Source: Patiriisocius marinus (lineage in GTDB: Bacteria > Bacteroidota > Bacteroidia > Flavobacteriales > Flavobacteriaceae). Taken from it: a DNA stretch of 64,000 nucleotides. The stretch is from the NCBI RefSeq assembly GCF_008974325.1, contig NZ_BKCG01000002.1:1-64000 (forward strand), read 5' to 3'. The position numbers and the translations under genes are program-made. The notes under the pieces are model-generated. The model was not told where the DNA came from. It searched no databases and was given only the letters and a program-made list of their open reading frames with translations. This document shows positions 53,790 through 62,449 of the stretch, piece by piece. Numbering within the stretch: position 1 is the stretch's first letter; every line of letters begins with the position of its first letter.

Positions 53790-54410
53790 TTATTTCAGTG
53801 TAGGTATTAGAGTTTCTAATTCATCATAACCAAAAATTACTTCGTTCTTATTCCAGATAACAGGAAAACGAATTTCAGTTTTTTCAGTGTAACTATTTTG
53901 TATAAAAGCCATAAACTGTTTGTATAAAACAGGGTCTTCGTCAATATTAAAATTTCGGAACATAATTCTACGATTTTTTAATTCATCGTTCAATTGCTCA
54001 CACCTATCACAATCTGATTTTGAAAACATCACTAATTTATCTTTTATAACTCGTTCAATATCTGAAACAGAATTTTTAAAAGAAATTTCCTTAGTATTGT
54101 CTAGTTCTTCGTTTATAATCAACTCATAAGTATAACTAGCAGTTTCGAGGTTTAGCTCAATTAAGGTTGTCACAGGTAGTTTTCGCTTTGCAGGAACATC
54201 CATTAAAATTGGTTTATCTGCACTACGTCGATATCCCTTTGCATCAATTAGTATGAAAATATTTAATGCCTCATCAGTAGTGTTCTCAGCAAATAAAACT
54301 ATACGTCTTCCTTTTTTTTCTTCGGAAATTATAATGCGGTCAGCTTGTGCGTATGATGTTAAAGTGCAACAAAAAATAAAAGCAGTAAAAATAAAGGTCA
54401 TTAATTTCAT
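53790..54410 (-). CDS. Secreted thioredoxin-like protein with CDRC site
   Basis: This 206-residue protein has a signal peptide (MKLMTFIFTAFIFCCTLTSYAQA), a beta-rich domain at about 25-110, and a C-terminal thioredoxin/glutaredoxin-like domain: KLVMFSKSDCDRCEQLNDELKNRRIMFRNFNIDEDP, with the CDRC pair near 133, and a cis-proline-like IRFPVIWNKN. It probably acts on periplasmic thiols. A -7 box CAAATATA (54415-54422, minus) lies just before the start. Confidence 0.7.
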   Translation of the reverse strand: MKLMTFIFTAFIFCCTLTSYAQADRIIISEEKKGRRIVLFAENTTDEALNIFILIDAKGYRRSADKPILMDVPAKRKLPVTTLIELNLETASYTYELIINEELDNTKEISFKNSVSDIERVIKDKLVMFSKSDCDRCEQLNDELKNRRIMFRNFNIDEDPVLYKQFMAFIQNSYTEKTEIRFPVIWNKNEVIFGYDELETLIPTLK

Positions 54411-54414
54411 AGGG

Positions 54415-54422
54415 CAAATATA
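54415..54422 (-). promoter_or_regulatory. -7 box TATATTTG before the thioredoxin-like gene
   Basis: The plus strand reads CAAATATA, a minus-strand match to TAnnTTTG ending five bases before the ATG at 54410. Confidence 0.45.
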
Positions 54423-54512
54423 CTAATTGGATTGTAAGTTATTTTTCAATTTTGAATCAAGGAATTTAATCCTCTTCAATTTCTAAGTATATTTGAATCA
54501 TAAATCATACCA

Positions 54513-55286
54513 ATGGAATTAAAACTCACAAAACCTATCTGTTTTTTTGATCTAGAAACGACAGGAATCAATATAGCAAACGATCGAATAGTAGAAATAT
54601 CTATCTTAAAAGTATTTCCAAACGGAAACAAAGAAAGCCATACTTGGCGAGTAAACCCAACAATTCCAATTCCTGCTGAAACTACAGCTGTGCACGGTAT
54701 TACAGATGAAATGGTAGCTAATGAGCCAACCTTTAAAGAGCTTTCTAAAAAAGTCTACGATTTAATTAAAGACAGTGATTTAGGCGGCTTTAATAGTAAT
54801 AGATTTGACATCCCTTTATTAGCGGAAGAATTATTGCGAGCTGAGGTTGATTTTGATTTAAAAAAGAATTTATCAGTAGATGTACAAACAATTTTTCATA
54901 AAATGGAAAAGCGAACACTAGAAGCTGCGTATAAGTTTTACTGTGGAAAAACACTTGTTGATGCGCATAGTGCTGCGGCAGATACAAATGCCACTTACGA
55001 AGTGTTAAAAGCGCAATTAGAAATGTATGATGATCTTGAAAATGACGTGCCTAAATTATCAGAATTTAGTGCTCACAAAAGATTTGCTGATTTTGCAGGA
55101 TACATTCACTTAACTAAAGATGGAAAAGAAACATTTGGCTTTGGAAAACATAAAGGAACTTTAGTCGTTGATGTTTTAGAGAAGGAGCCGGGTTATTTTG
55201 GATGGCTGTTAAATGCAGATTTTCCATTGTACACTAAAAAGGTGTTAACTAGAATAAAGTTAAGCTCATTAAATACTAAAATGTAA
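54513..55286 (+). CDS. 3'-5' exonuclease of the DnaQ/DEDD family
   Basis: This 257-residue protein has the exonuclease core: Exo I CFFDLETTGINIANDRIVEISI near 11-32, Exo II GFNSNRFDIPLLAEEL near 92, and Exo III DAHSAAADTNATYEVL near 151 with the last Asp. The C-terminal part, FGFGKHKGTLVVDVLEKEPGYFGWLLN, fits a DUF3820-like module found after such exonucleases. It is a single-strand 3'-5' nuclease, probably in repair or proofreading. Confidence 0.88.
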   Translation: MELKLTKPICFFDLETTGINIANDRIVEISILKVFPNGNKESHTWRVNPTIPIPAETTAVHGITDEMVANEPTFKELSKKVYDLIKDSDLGGFNSNRFDIPLLAEELLRAEVDFDLKKNLSVDVQTIFHKMEKRTLEAAYKFYCGKTLVDAHSAAADTNATYEVLKAQLEMYDDLENDVPKLSEFSAHKRFADFAGYIHLTKDGKETFGFGKHKGTLVVDVLEKEPGYFGWLLNADFPLYTKKVLTRIKLSSLNTKM

Positions 55287-55303
55287 CTATAAAAACACGA
55301 TTG

Positions 55304-55915
55304 ATGAAGATAATTTGTATAGGACGTAATTACACGGACCATATAGAGGAATTAGAGAATGAACGTCCTACAGACCCAGTGGTGTTTATGAAACCCGATA
55401 CTGCAATTTTATTGAAAAAACAACCGTTTTTTATTCCAGATTTTAGTGATGATGTACATCACGAAGTTGAAGTTCTAGTTAAGATAACTAGAATTGGAAA
55501 ACATATAGATCGTAAGTTTGCTCATAAATATTATGATCAAATAGGTTTAGGAATTGACTTTACAGCGAGAGATCTTCAGCAAAAACTCAAGGAAAAAGGC
55601 TTGCCTTGGGAAAAAGCAAAAGCATTTGATGGAGCAGCCGTAGTTGGTAAATTTGTAGATAAAGAAAAGTTCGAAAATATAAACGCCATAAGTTTTAGCC
55701 TAAAAAAAAATGATATTCTCGTTCAAAAGGGAAATACAAGCCTAATGTTGTGGAAAATTGATGCTTTAATCGAATATATCTCAAAATATTTCACTTTAAA
55801 GATTGGGGACATTATATTTACAGGCACCCCAAGTGGTGTTGCAAAAATACAACCTAACGATGTTCTTACTGGTTTTTTAGAAGGCGAGGAGAATTTTAAA
55901 ATTAAAATTAAGTGA
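55304..55915 (+). CDS. Fumarylacetoacetate hydrolase family protein
   Basis: This protein has 203 residues from the ATG at 55304 (the preceding TTG adds one codon). It has the FAH-type fold: KIICIGRNYTDHIEEL, PVVFMKPDTAIL, HHEVEVLVKITRIGKHI with the metal Glu pair, GIDFTARDLQ, AFDGAAVVGKF and IIFTGTPSGVAKIQ. Members hydrolyse or decarboxylate keto acids. Its stop overlaps the start of the Hpt gene (TGATG), so the two are cotranscribed. Confidence 0.9.
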   Translation: MKIICIGRNYTDHIEELENERPTDPVVFMKPDTAILLKKQPFFIPDFSDDVHHEVEVLVKITRIGKHIDRKFAHKYYDQIGLGIDFTARDLQQKLKEKGLPWEKAKAFDGAAVVGKFVDKEKFENINAISFSLKKNDILVQKGNTSLMLWKIDALIEYISKYFTLKIGDIIFTGTPSGVAKIQPNDVLTGFLEGEENFKIKIK

Positions 55916-56256
55916 TGAGTACACATTATTCAAAAGAGAGTTTAAGCGAAGTCGCTGGTGGAGATGAGGATTTTATGGAGATCGTAGCTAAAACTTTTCT
56001 TGAAGAAATTCCCCCGGACTTAACAGCTTTAGTAGAAGCTGTTAAAAATGATAATAAAGAGCTCGCATATCAATTTGCACATAAAATGAAACCAAACCTA
56101 GAAATGTTTGGTATTCCAGTTCAAAAAAATATTACTAGCATAGAAGCTTGGACAAAAACAAGCAAAAACAGTTCGACAGTTACAGAACATGTAGATCATT
56201 TAAATGAAGTGCTTCATCTTGTTTTTGAAGAGTTAAAAGCTGATTACCCAAGTTAA
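55915..56256 (+). CDS. Hpt domain phosphotransfer protein
   Basis: This 113-residue four-helix protein contains the Hpt site: ELAYQFAHKMKPNLEMFGI, with the phosphorylated His near 57, and the surrounding KNDNKELAY and TFLEEIPPDLTALVEAV helices. The usual HKLKG is AHKMKPN here. It passes phosphate between receiver domains. There is no histidine kinase or regulator beside it, so its partners lie elsewhere. It sits between the FAH gene and cinA with overlaps or short spaces. Confidence 0.82.
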   Translation: MSTHYSKESLSEVAGGDEDFMEIVAKTFLEEIPPDLTALVEAVKNDNKELAYQFAHKMKPNLEMFGIPVQKNITSIEAWTKTSKNSSTVTEHVDHLNEVLHLVFEELKADYPS

Positions 56257-56258
56257 AT

Positions 56259-57506
56259 ATGCTCGCAGAGATTATTACAATAGGAGATGAGATACTCATT
56301 GGTCAAATTGTAGATACAAATTCCGTCTTTATTTCCAAGGAGTTAAATAAAATAGGAGTAAAGGTTTATCAGATTACATCAATACAAGATGAAAAACAAC
56401 ACATAGTCAATGCTTTTAATGAAGCGATGAGTAGGGTTGATTTAGTGTTGATTACTGGTGGTTTAGGTCCTACCAAAGACGATATTACAAAGCAAACTTT
56501 TTTAGATTTTTTTCAAGATACATTAGTAGAAAATACTGATGTGCTTGAAAATGTGAAATTAATTTTTACTAAATATTTAGATAAAGAACCGTTGCCGTCA
56601 AATTTAGAACAAGCAATGGTGCCTTCTAAGGCAACAATTCTTGATAATCCTTATGGAACAGCTCCAGGAATGTGGATGGAAAAAGAAAACACTGTTTTTG
56701 TTTCTATGCCAGGAGTCCCTTTTGAAATGAAAAATTTAATGACGGAGCAAGTACTTCCTCGTGTTATTAAAAAGTTCAATAGGCCATTTATTTATCACAA
56801 AACTCTTTTAACCTACGGTAAAGGAGAAACCGAAATTCAAGAAATTATTTCAGATTGGGAAGAAGCACTTCCTAACCATATTAAATTAGCTTATCTTCCA
56901 TCATTAGGAAGAGTTAGGCTTAGGTTGTCTTCAACAAGTGAAGATGAAACCAAACTTAAAACTGAAATTGACTCACAAATGGATAGATTGCATGCTATTT
57001 TAAGTGATATAGCAATTGGTTATGAGGGAGATACAAGTTTGGTGCAGCAAATTTCAGAAGCGTTAGTAAGCCGAAAAGCAACTTTAAGTATTGTTGAAAG
57101 TTGTACAGGCGGTACTATAGCACAGGAAATTACTGCAATTGCGGGAGCATCATCATATTTTAAAGGTGGATTAATCCCTTACGACACTTCGATGAAAACA
57201 ACCATTCTTGGAGTTGAAAAAGAGTTAATTGAACAATATAATGTTGTTAGCATTGAAGTAGCTTCACAAATGGCTATTAAATCTAACATATTATTTGACA
57301 CTCAATATGCAATTGCTACAACAGGTATTGCTGGCCCATCAAAAGGAGACGGAGACGATGAGGTAGGTACGGTATGTATTGCTGTCGCTGGTCCACGTAA
57401 AGTAATAGTGGAAAAATTTAACTTTGGAAATGCTCGAGAACGAGTAATTTTGAAAGCAAAAAATAAGGCTTTGGAAATGCTTCTAAAAGAAATTTTAAAA
57501 AACTAA
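56259..57506 (+). CDS. cinA: CinA family nicotinamide-nucleotide amidohydrolase
   Basis: This 415-residue protein has an N-terminal MoaB/MoeA-like domain (ITIGDEILIGQIVDTNSVFISKELNKIGVKV, LVLITGGLGPTKDDITKQ) and the C-terminal CinA/PncC domain with SIVESCTGGTIAQEITAIAGASSYFKGGLIPY and ATTGIAGPSKGDGDDEVGTVCIAV. It hydrolyses NMN to nicotinic acid mononucleotide and acts on ADP-ribose. It starts 3 bases after the Hpt stop and precedes the ribosomal block. Confidence 0.93.
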   Translation: MLAEIITIGDEILIGQIVDTNSVFISKELNKIGVKVYQITSIQDEKQHIVNAFNEAMSRVDLVLITGGLGPTKDDITKQTFLDFFQDTLVENTDVLENVKLIFTKYLDKEPLPSNLEQAMVPSKATILDNPYGTAPGMWMEKENTVFVSMPGVPFEMKNLMTEQVLPRVIKKFNRPFIYHKTLLTYGKGETEIQEIISDWEEALPNHIKLAYLPSLGRVRLRLSSTSEDETKLKTEIDSQMDRLHAILSDIAIGYEGDTSLVQQISEALVSRKATLSIVESCTGGTIAQEITAIAGASSYFKGGLIPYDTSMKTTILGVEKELIEQYNVVSIEVASQMAIKSNILFDTQYAIATTGIAGPSKGDGDDEVGTVCIAVAGPRKVIVEKFNFGNARERVILKAKNKALEMLLKEILKN

Positions 57507-57516
57507 TTTTCTTTTG

Positions 57517-57547
57517 TTGTATGAACCAATAATATTAATTAAATTTG
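57517..57547 (+). promoter_or_regulatory. Promoter TTG-N20-TAAATTTG for the rpmB block
   Basis: TTG at 57517-57519 and TAAATTTG at 57540-57547 are separated by 20 bases, an almost ideal Bacteroidota promoter (TTG, about 20 nt, TAnnTTTG). The ATG of rpmB follows at 57583. Confidence 0.65.
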
Positions 57548-57582
57548 CAGCCTGTTTAAAAATAACTTAATAATTTACAGAA

Positions 57583-57822
57583 ATGTCAAGAGTTTGTGAA
57601 CTTACTGGAAAGAGAGCAATGGTTGGAAACAACGTTTCTCACGCGATGAATAAAACAAAACGCAAGTTTAATGTAAACTTAAAGAAAAAGCGTTTCTATT
57701 TACCTGAAGAGGATAAGTGGATAACTCTTAAAGTTTCAACTTCTGCTTTAAAAAATATCAATAAAAAAGGTATTGAAGCGGTAGTGAAAGAAGCTCGTCT
57801 TAAAGGGTTTTTAAACAAATAA
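57583..57822 (+). CDS. rpmB: 50S ribosomal protein bL28
   Basis: This 79-residue protein, MSRVCELTGKRAMVGNNVSHAMNKTKRKFNVNLKKKRFY, matches bL28 throughout. Only one Cys is left of the zinc-binding pairs seen in some bacteria, so this is a zinc-independent form. It starts the block rpmB - rpmG - DUF4295 - ftsY, read from one promoter. Confidence 0.96.
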   Translation: MSRVCELTGKRAMVGNNVSHAMNKTKRKFNVNLKKKRFYLPEEDKWITLKVSTSALKNINKKGIEAVVKEARLKGFLNK

Positions 57823-57844
57823 TTAACGATTAACGTCAATTACA

Positions 57845-58027
57845 ATGGCTAGAAAAGGAAATAGAGTACAGGTTATATTAGAATGTACAGAGCACAAAGA
57901 GTCTGGACAACCAGGAACTTCTCGTTACATAACTACGAAGAATAAAAAGAATACACCAGACCGTATGGAATTGAAGAAATTTAATTCTGTTTTGAAAAGA
58001 ATGACGGTTCACAAAGAGATTAAGTAA
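57845..58027 (+). CDS. rpmG: 50S ribosomal protein bL33
   Basis: This 60-residue protein, [19 protein letters not shown] through RMTVHKEIK, has the bL33 pattern with [22 protein letters not shown]. It has a single Cys14, so it is the zinc-free form. The gene follows rpmB by 22 bases. Confidence 0.95.
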   Translation: MARKGNRVQVILECTEHKESGQPGTSRYITTKNKKNTPDRMELKKFNSVLKRMTVHKEIK

Positions 58028-58070
58028 TTAAACTAATTTCCTATTTTAGGGAATTGTAAATAAATTTACA

Positions 58071-58223
58071 ATGGCAAAGAAATCAGTAGCATCGTTACAA
58101 ACAGGGTCTAAGCGTCTTACAAAAGCTATTAAAATGGTAAAGTCGCCTAAAACAGGAGCGTATATTTTCACAGAGGCAATCATGTCTCCTGATGAAGTAA
58201 ACGACTGGATGAACAAAAAATAA
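58071..58223 (+). CDS. DUF4295 family small protein
   Basis: This short gene of 50 residues, MAKKSVASLQTGSKRLTKAI to SPDEVNDWMNKK, lies between rpmG and ftsY, 43 bases after rpmG. The sequence is basic and matches the DUF4295 family, which is nearly always placed beside rpmG in Bacteroidota. It may be a ribosome-linked protein; this is inference from position. The gene is easily missed because of its size. Confidence 0.85.
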   Translation: MAKKSVASLQTGSKRLTKAIKMVKSPKTGAYIFTEAIMSPDEVNDWMNKK

Positions 58224-58246
58224 CGAGCGTTATATACATAACAATG

Positions 58247-58283
58247 AAAGCCACTTTTTTACGAGAGTGGCTTTTCGTATTTT
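58247..58283 (+). terminator. Rho-independent terminator after the ribosomal block
   Basis: AAAGCCACT (58247-58255) and AGTGGCTTT (58266-58274) form a 9-bp stem with a 10-nt loop, followed by TCGTATTTTT. It separates DUF4295 from ftsY (58325), so ftsY may be partly read through or have its own start. Confidence 0.75.
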
Positions 58284-58324
58284 TATATAATTAAAATATT
58301 CCGGCGTATTTCCGAAAAAATAAT

Positions 58325-59281
58325 ATGAGCTTCTTCAAAAAAATATTCAATAAAGAAAAAAAAGAGACCTTAGATAAAGGTCTTGAAAAATCTAAAACAA
58401 CCTTCTTTGATAAACTGAACAAAGCAGTTGCAGGGAAGAGTAAAGTAGATGATAGTGTGCTAGATAATCTAGAAGAAATTCTTGTATCTAGTGACGTTGG
58501 CGTTACGACAACGTTAAAAATTATAGACCGTATTGAAGCACGTGTTGCACAAGATAAATATGTAGGGACAGGAGAGTTGAATAAAATTCTTCGTGAAGAA
58601 ATTGCAGGCTTACTTAGCGAAATAGATTCAGGTAATGCAACCGATTTTGTTGTTCCTAAGCATACTACAGGTCCTCATGTAATTATGGTTGTTGGTGTTA
58701 ATGGTGTAGGTAAAACTACAACTATTGGTAAATTAGCACATCAATTTAAAAGTCAAGGACTAAATGTAGTTCTTGGTGCAGCTGATACTTTTAGAGCAGC
58801 AGCAATAGATCAACTTCAAGTTTGGGCTGATCGCACAGGAGTTCCTATAGTAAAACAAGAAATGGGTAGCGATCCCGCAAGTGTTGCTTTTGATACTCTT
58901 CAAAGTGGTTTAAATCAAAACGCTGATGTTATTATTATTGATACAGCAGGAAGATTACATAACAAAGTAAACTTAATGAATGAACTAACCAAAGTAAAAC
59001 GTGTTATGCAGAAAGTGATAACTGATGCGCCCCACGATGTACTGTTAGTACTAGATGGTTCAACAGGTCAAAACGCATTTGAACAAGCAAAACAATTCAC
59101 CGCTGCTACTGAAGTAACTTCGTTAGCTGTTACAAAATTAGATGGTACTGCAAAAGGTGGTGTCGTTATTGGAATTAGTGATCAATTTCAAATTCCAGTG
59201 AAATATATAGGCGTTGGTGAAGGTATCGACGATTTACAAGTGTTCAACAAATTTGAATTTGTTGATTCTTTCTTTAAATAA
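58325..59281 (+). CDS. ftsY: Signal recognition particle receptor FtsY
   Basis: This 318-residue SRP GTPase lacks the long acidic N-terminal domain of E. coli FtsY, as is usual in Bacteroidota, and has a basic N-terminus (FFKKIFNKEKKETLDK). The NG domain has VVGVNGVGKTTTIGKLA, GAADTFRAAAIDQL, IIIDTAGRLHN and VTKLDGTAKGGVVIG. It docks the ribosome-SRP complex at the inner membrane. It is followed by rimO with 61 bases between. Confidence 0.95.
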   Translation: MSFFKKIFNKEKKETLDKGLEKSKTTFFDKLNKAVAGKSKVDDSVLDNLEEILVSSDVGVTTTLKIIDRIEARVAQDKYVGTGELNKILREEIAGLLSEIDSGNATDFVVPKHTTGPHVIMVVGVNGVGKTTTIGKLAHQFKSQGLNVVLGAADTFRAAAIDQLQVWADRTGVPIVKQEMGSDPASVAFDTLQSGLNQNADVIIIDTAGRLHNKVNLMNELTKVKRVMQKVITDAPHDVLLVLDGSTGQNAFEQAKQFTAATEVTSLAVTKLDGTAKGGVVIGISDQFQIPVKYIGVGEGIDDLQVFNKFEFVDSFFK

Positions 59282-59342
59282 TAACTTAGAGCATTACTTT
59301 TTCTAAGTCCCCAATCCCAATTTAATACCGATAATTCTAAAT

Positions 59343-60647
59343 ATGCGTACCAAAACACTTAAAAAAAATAAAATCAACGTTGTTACTCTTGGATGTTCAA
59401 AGAATGTTTATGATAGTGAAGTGTTGATGGGGCAACTTCGTGCTAATAATAAAGAAGTTGTTCACGAGGAAGAAGGTAACGTAGTCGTTATAAATACCTG
59501 TGGTTTTATTGCAAATGCGAAAGAAGAAAGTGTAAATACTATACTTGAGTTTGTTCAAAAAAAACAAGAAGGTTTAGTGGATAAGGTTTTTGTTACAGGA
59601 TGTCTTTCTGAAAGATATAAGCCGGATCTTCAAAAAGAAATTCCTGATGTTGACCAGTATTTTGGAACAACTGAATTACCAGGTCTTTTAAAAGCTTTAG
59701 GAGCAGATTATAAGCACGAACTTATTGGTGAGCGTCTTACAACTACACCTAAAAACTATGCATATTTAAAAATTGCGGAAGGTTGTGATCGACCTTGTTC
59801 TTTTTGTGCAATCCCAATTATGAGGGGAAAACACAAATCAACACCAATGGAAGATCTTGTTATAGAAGCTGAAAAGTTAGCTTTAAATGGTGTTAAGGAG
59901 TTAATTCTTATAGCTCAAGATTTAACATATTACGGCCTTGATTTGTATAAAAAGCGTAACCTAGCTGAATTATTAGAGAAACTAATTAAGGTTGAGGGCA
60001 TCGAGTGGATTCGCCTTCATTATGCTTTTCCAACAGGTTTCCCAATGGATGTTTTAGATTTAATGAACAAGGAGCCTAAAATATGTAATTATATTGATAT
60101 TCCTTTACAGCATATTGCAGATCCTATATTAAAGTCAATGCGCCGTGGTACTACTAAGGCAAAAACTACAAAGTTATTGCAAGACTTTAGAGCAGCTGTC
60201 CCAGATATGGCAATTAGAACAACATTAATTGTTGGATATCCTGGTGAAACACAAGAGGATTTTGAAACACTACGTGAATGGGTTCGCGAAATGCGCTTTG
60301 AACGTTTGGGCTGTTTTACCTATTCTCATGAAGAAAATACACACGCTTTCAATTTAGAAGATGATGTTCCAGAAGAAGTGAAAATGGAACGTGCTAATGA
60401 AATTATGGAAATTCAATCTCAGATATCATGGGAATTAAACCAACAAAAAATAGGAAAAGAATTTAATGTGATTATTGATCGTAAGGAAGGAACTTACTAT
60501 GTTGGTAGAACTGAATTCGATAGCCCAGACGTAGATAATGAAGTTCTTATCAATGCTGAAGATGGATATTTGAGAACTGGTGAGTTCTTTAATGTGAAGA
60601 TTACAGCAGCAGAAGATTTTGATTTATATGCTGAAGTAGTGAAGTAA
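59343..60647 (+). CDS. rimO: 30S ribosomal protein S12 methylthiotransferase RimO
   Basis: This 434-residue radical SAM methylthiotransferase has an N-terminal UPF0004 domain with three cluster Cys (CSKNVYDSE, NTCGF, GCLSERYK), the radical SAM motif CDRPCSFCAIPIMRGKH near 149, and the C-terminal TRAM domain. It methylthiolates an Asp of ribosomal protein S12. The gene order ftsY-rimO fits the phylum. A bidirectional terminator follows. Confidence 0.95.
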   Translation: MRTKTLKKNKINVVTLGCSKNVYDSEVLMGQLRANNKEVVHEEEGNVVVINTCGFIANAKEESVNTILEFVQKKQEGLVDKVFVTGCLSERYKPDLQKEIPDVDQYFGTTELPGLLKALGADYKHELIGERLTTTPKNYAYLKIAEGCDRPCSFCAIPIMRGKHKSTPMEDLVIEAEKLALNGVKELILIAQDLTYYGLDLYKKRNLAELLEKLIKVEGIEWIRLHYAFPTGFPMDVLDLMNKEPKICNYIDIPLQHIADPILKSMRRGTTKAKTTKLLQDFRAAVPDMAIRTTLIVGYPGETQEDFETLREWVREMRFERLGCFTYSHEENTHAFNLEDDVPEEVKMERANEIMEIQSQISWELNQQKIGKEFNVIIDRKEGTYYVGRTEFDSPDVDNEVLINAEDGYLRTGEFFNVKITAAEDFDLYAEVVK

Positions 60648-60670
60648 TTAGATTTTTAAAATCTTTGTTT

Positions 60671-60716
60671 AATATAAAAATCCCAAGTAGTTTTAAAAAC
60701 AACTTGGGATTTTTTA
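60671..60716. terminator. Bidirectional rho-independent terminator
   Basis: AATCCCAAGT (60679-60688) and ACTTGGGATT (60702-60711) form the stem, which extends inward through one mismatch. It is flanked by A and T runs on both sides, so it works both for rimO (plus) and for the convergent gene at 60719-61057 (minus). Confidence 0.85.
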
Positions 60717-60718
60717 TT

Positions 60719-61057
60719 TTATTTACGACTCTTGATATTTTTCTTTTTAGGTTTAGGAATGGTTCCTATCCAAGGACTATTTTTATTTATTAATTCTGCA
60801 ATAGTAGATGCATCTATTTCAAAAGTGTCACTATCTTCAGGAATCAGAAACCATTTTTTTGTACCAATCCTTTTAATAGCTTTGTATTCTTTCAAAAGAG
60901 GTAATAGTTTATCCTGATGCTCCAATGGTGCAACAACCCAAATACCTTTATCCTCTGGCCATTTTTCACTTGTACTTACAGCGAGAATAATTTTTTGACC
61001 CAAGTAATATGATTTAACTCCAAACATACTTTTTTGTACAATTGGTAACATGTGCAT
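60719..61057 (-). CDS. Hypothetical protein, possibly TfoX/YjbR-like fold
   Basis: This 112-residue protein contains SMFGVKSYYLGQKIILAVSTSEKWP and IWVVAPLEHQDKLLPLLKEY, then TKKWFLIPEDSDTFEIDASTIAELINKN, a spacing like that of TfoX-N or MmcQ/YjbR proteins (an FG-Y-G-K strand pair followed by a K-W strand and a helix). The C-terminus is basic (PKPKKKNIKSRK). The N-terminus is short for those families. The call is tentative. Confidence 0.5.
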   Translation of the reverse strand: MHMLPIVQKSMFGVKSYYLGQKIILAVSTSEKWPEDKGIWVVAPLEHQDKLLPLLKEYKAIKRIGTKKWFLIPEDSDTFEIDASTIAELINKNSPWIGTIPKPKKKNIKSRK

Positions 61058-61173
61058 TTGGTCAAAAAAAATTCATAAGTTTCCATTTGTTAAAATTACA
61101 AATTCTAAAGCTTTTATAGAACTGAGCTACTAATGCCATGCTATTTTAGTATTTTTATATTAAAATATACCTT

Positions 61174-62427
61174 TTGAAAAACATTCTATCCCTTGTCCTG
61201 TTTATATTGATAGCAAGTGTTTCGTGTAAAGAAAAACAAACCGAAATCTCTACAAATGCAGTTAACGATATTGTTCAAGTTGTTTACCCTTTAGTTAATC
61301 CTATAAAGGAAAATAGTGCTACTCCACGTTTGTTTAGTTCTGATTCTAAGTTATTTATGTCTTGGGTGTTCAAAATGGAAGAGGTTGCTCATCTTGAATT
61401 TGCCGCATTTGATGGTAAGATGTGGAATTCCCCATTTATAGTTTCAAAAGGAAAAGATTGGTTTAATAATTGGGCAGATTTCCCTACAATTACTGAAAGT
61501 AATAAAAATATTCTAACTACCTATTTGCAAAAATCTGCAGCAGATACGTATACTTATGATATTAAAGTAAATGTTTATGATGACTCTTTAAAAAAATGGA
61601 AGAAAAATATTCTATTACATACTGATGGAACTAAAAGTGAACATGGATTTGTGTCGACATCTTCAGATGAAAAAGGTGGTTTTTTTGTAAGTTGGCTAGA
61701 TGGTCGTAATACTGCTGGTGGAGGACATCACAATGAAGGACACAGTACAGATGGTGCAATGACTTTGAGAACTGCACATATTTCTGCAAAGGGGATAATA
61801 TCTAATGAACATGAGGTTGACTCACGAGTTTGTGACTGTTGCGGAACAAGTATGGCAACATTAAGCAGCGGTCCAGTGGTAGTTTATCGCGATCGTAGTG
61901 AGGATGAAATAAGGGATATTTCTATTAGCAGAAATATTAATGGTGTTTGGACGCAGCCACAATCAATTTATAAGGATAATTGGAAAATTTCTGGCTGCCC
62001 AGTAAATGGTCCAACGGTCTCTGCATTTGAAGAAAGTCTTGCGGTAGCTTGGTTTACTGGAGTAAATGAAAAGAATAAAGTTCAGTTAATTTTTTCAGAA
62101 GATGGTGGTGAAACTTTTGGACTACCTATTCGAATTGATACAAATTTAACTTTAGGTAGAGTAGATGTGGTTATGCTCAGTAAAAATGAAGCTGTTGTAA
62201 GTTGGATGGAACAAGTAGATGATGAAACGTTAATACAGCTTATGAAAGTTAATAGTAATGGTTCGAAAGGTGAAGTTATTACTCTCTCTAATACTAGTGC
62301 AGAGCGAGCGAGTGGTTTTCCTCAAATTGAACTATTTGAAAATAAAATTTTTGCAGCTATGACAATTACCTCAAAAGATAAGCCTTCAACTATCAAAACG
62401 GTGTCTGTTAATATAGAAGATTTATAA
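61174..62427 (+). CDS. Beta-propeller lipoprotein with conserved Cys motif
   Basis: This 417-residue protein has a TTG start at 61174; an in-frame stop lies at 61147-61149 with no ATG between. The signal KNILSLVLFILIASVSC ends in lipobox SVSC. The mature part is built of beta-propeller-like blades, with one Asp-box (FSEDGGETF). A distinctive stretch is WLDGRNTAGGGHHNEGHS, then SRVCDCCGTSMATL, then WKISGCPVNGP: His-rich and Cys-rich motifs that look like a metal or heme site. It is often labelled sialidase-like, but catalytic sialidase residues are not evident. It may bind or handle a metal at the surface. Confidence 0.7.
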   Translation: MKNILSLVLFILIASVSCKEKQTEISTNAVNDIVQVVYPLVNPIKENSATPRLFSSDSKLFMSWVFKMEEVAHLEFAAFDGKMWNSPFIVSKGKDWFNNWADFPTITESNKNILTTYLQKSAADTYTYDIKVNVYDDSLKKWKKNILLHTDGTKSEHGFVSTSSDEKGGFFVSWLDGRNTAGGGHHNEGHSTDGAMTLRTAHISAKGIISNEHEVDSRVCDCCGTSMATLSSGPVVVYRDRSEDEIRDISISRNINGVWTQPQSIYKDNWKISGCPVNGPTVSAFEESLAVAWFTGVNEKNKVQLIFSEDGGETFGLPIRIDTNLTLGRVDVVMLSKNEAVVSWMEQVDDETLIQLMKVNSNGSKGEVITLSNTSAERASGFPQIELFENKIFAAMTITSKDKPSTIKTVSVNIEDL

Positions 62428-62449
62428 AATTTAAAAAAATACAATCTTA

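Noticed and set aside
61174-62427. Sialidase activity of the beta-propeller lipoprotein
   Set aside because: Only one Asp-box is clear and the catalytic Arg triad and nucleophile Tyr of sialidases are not evident.
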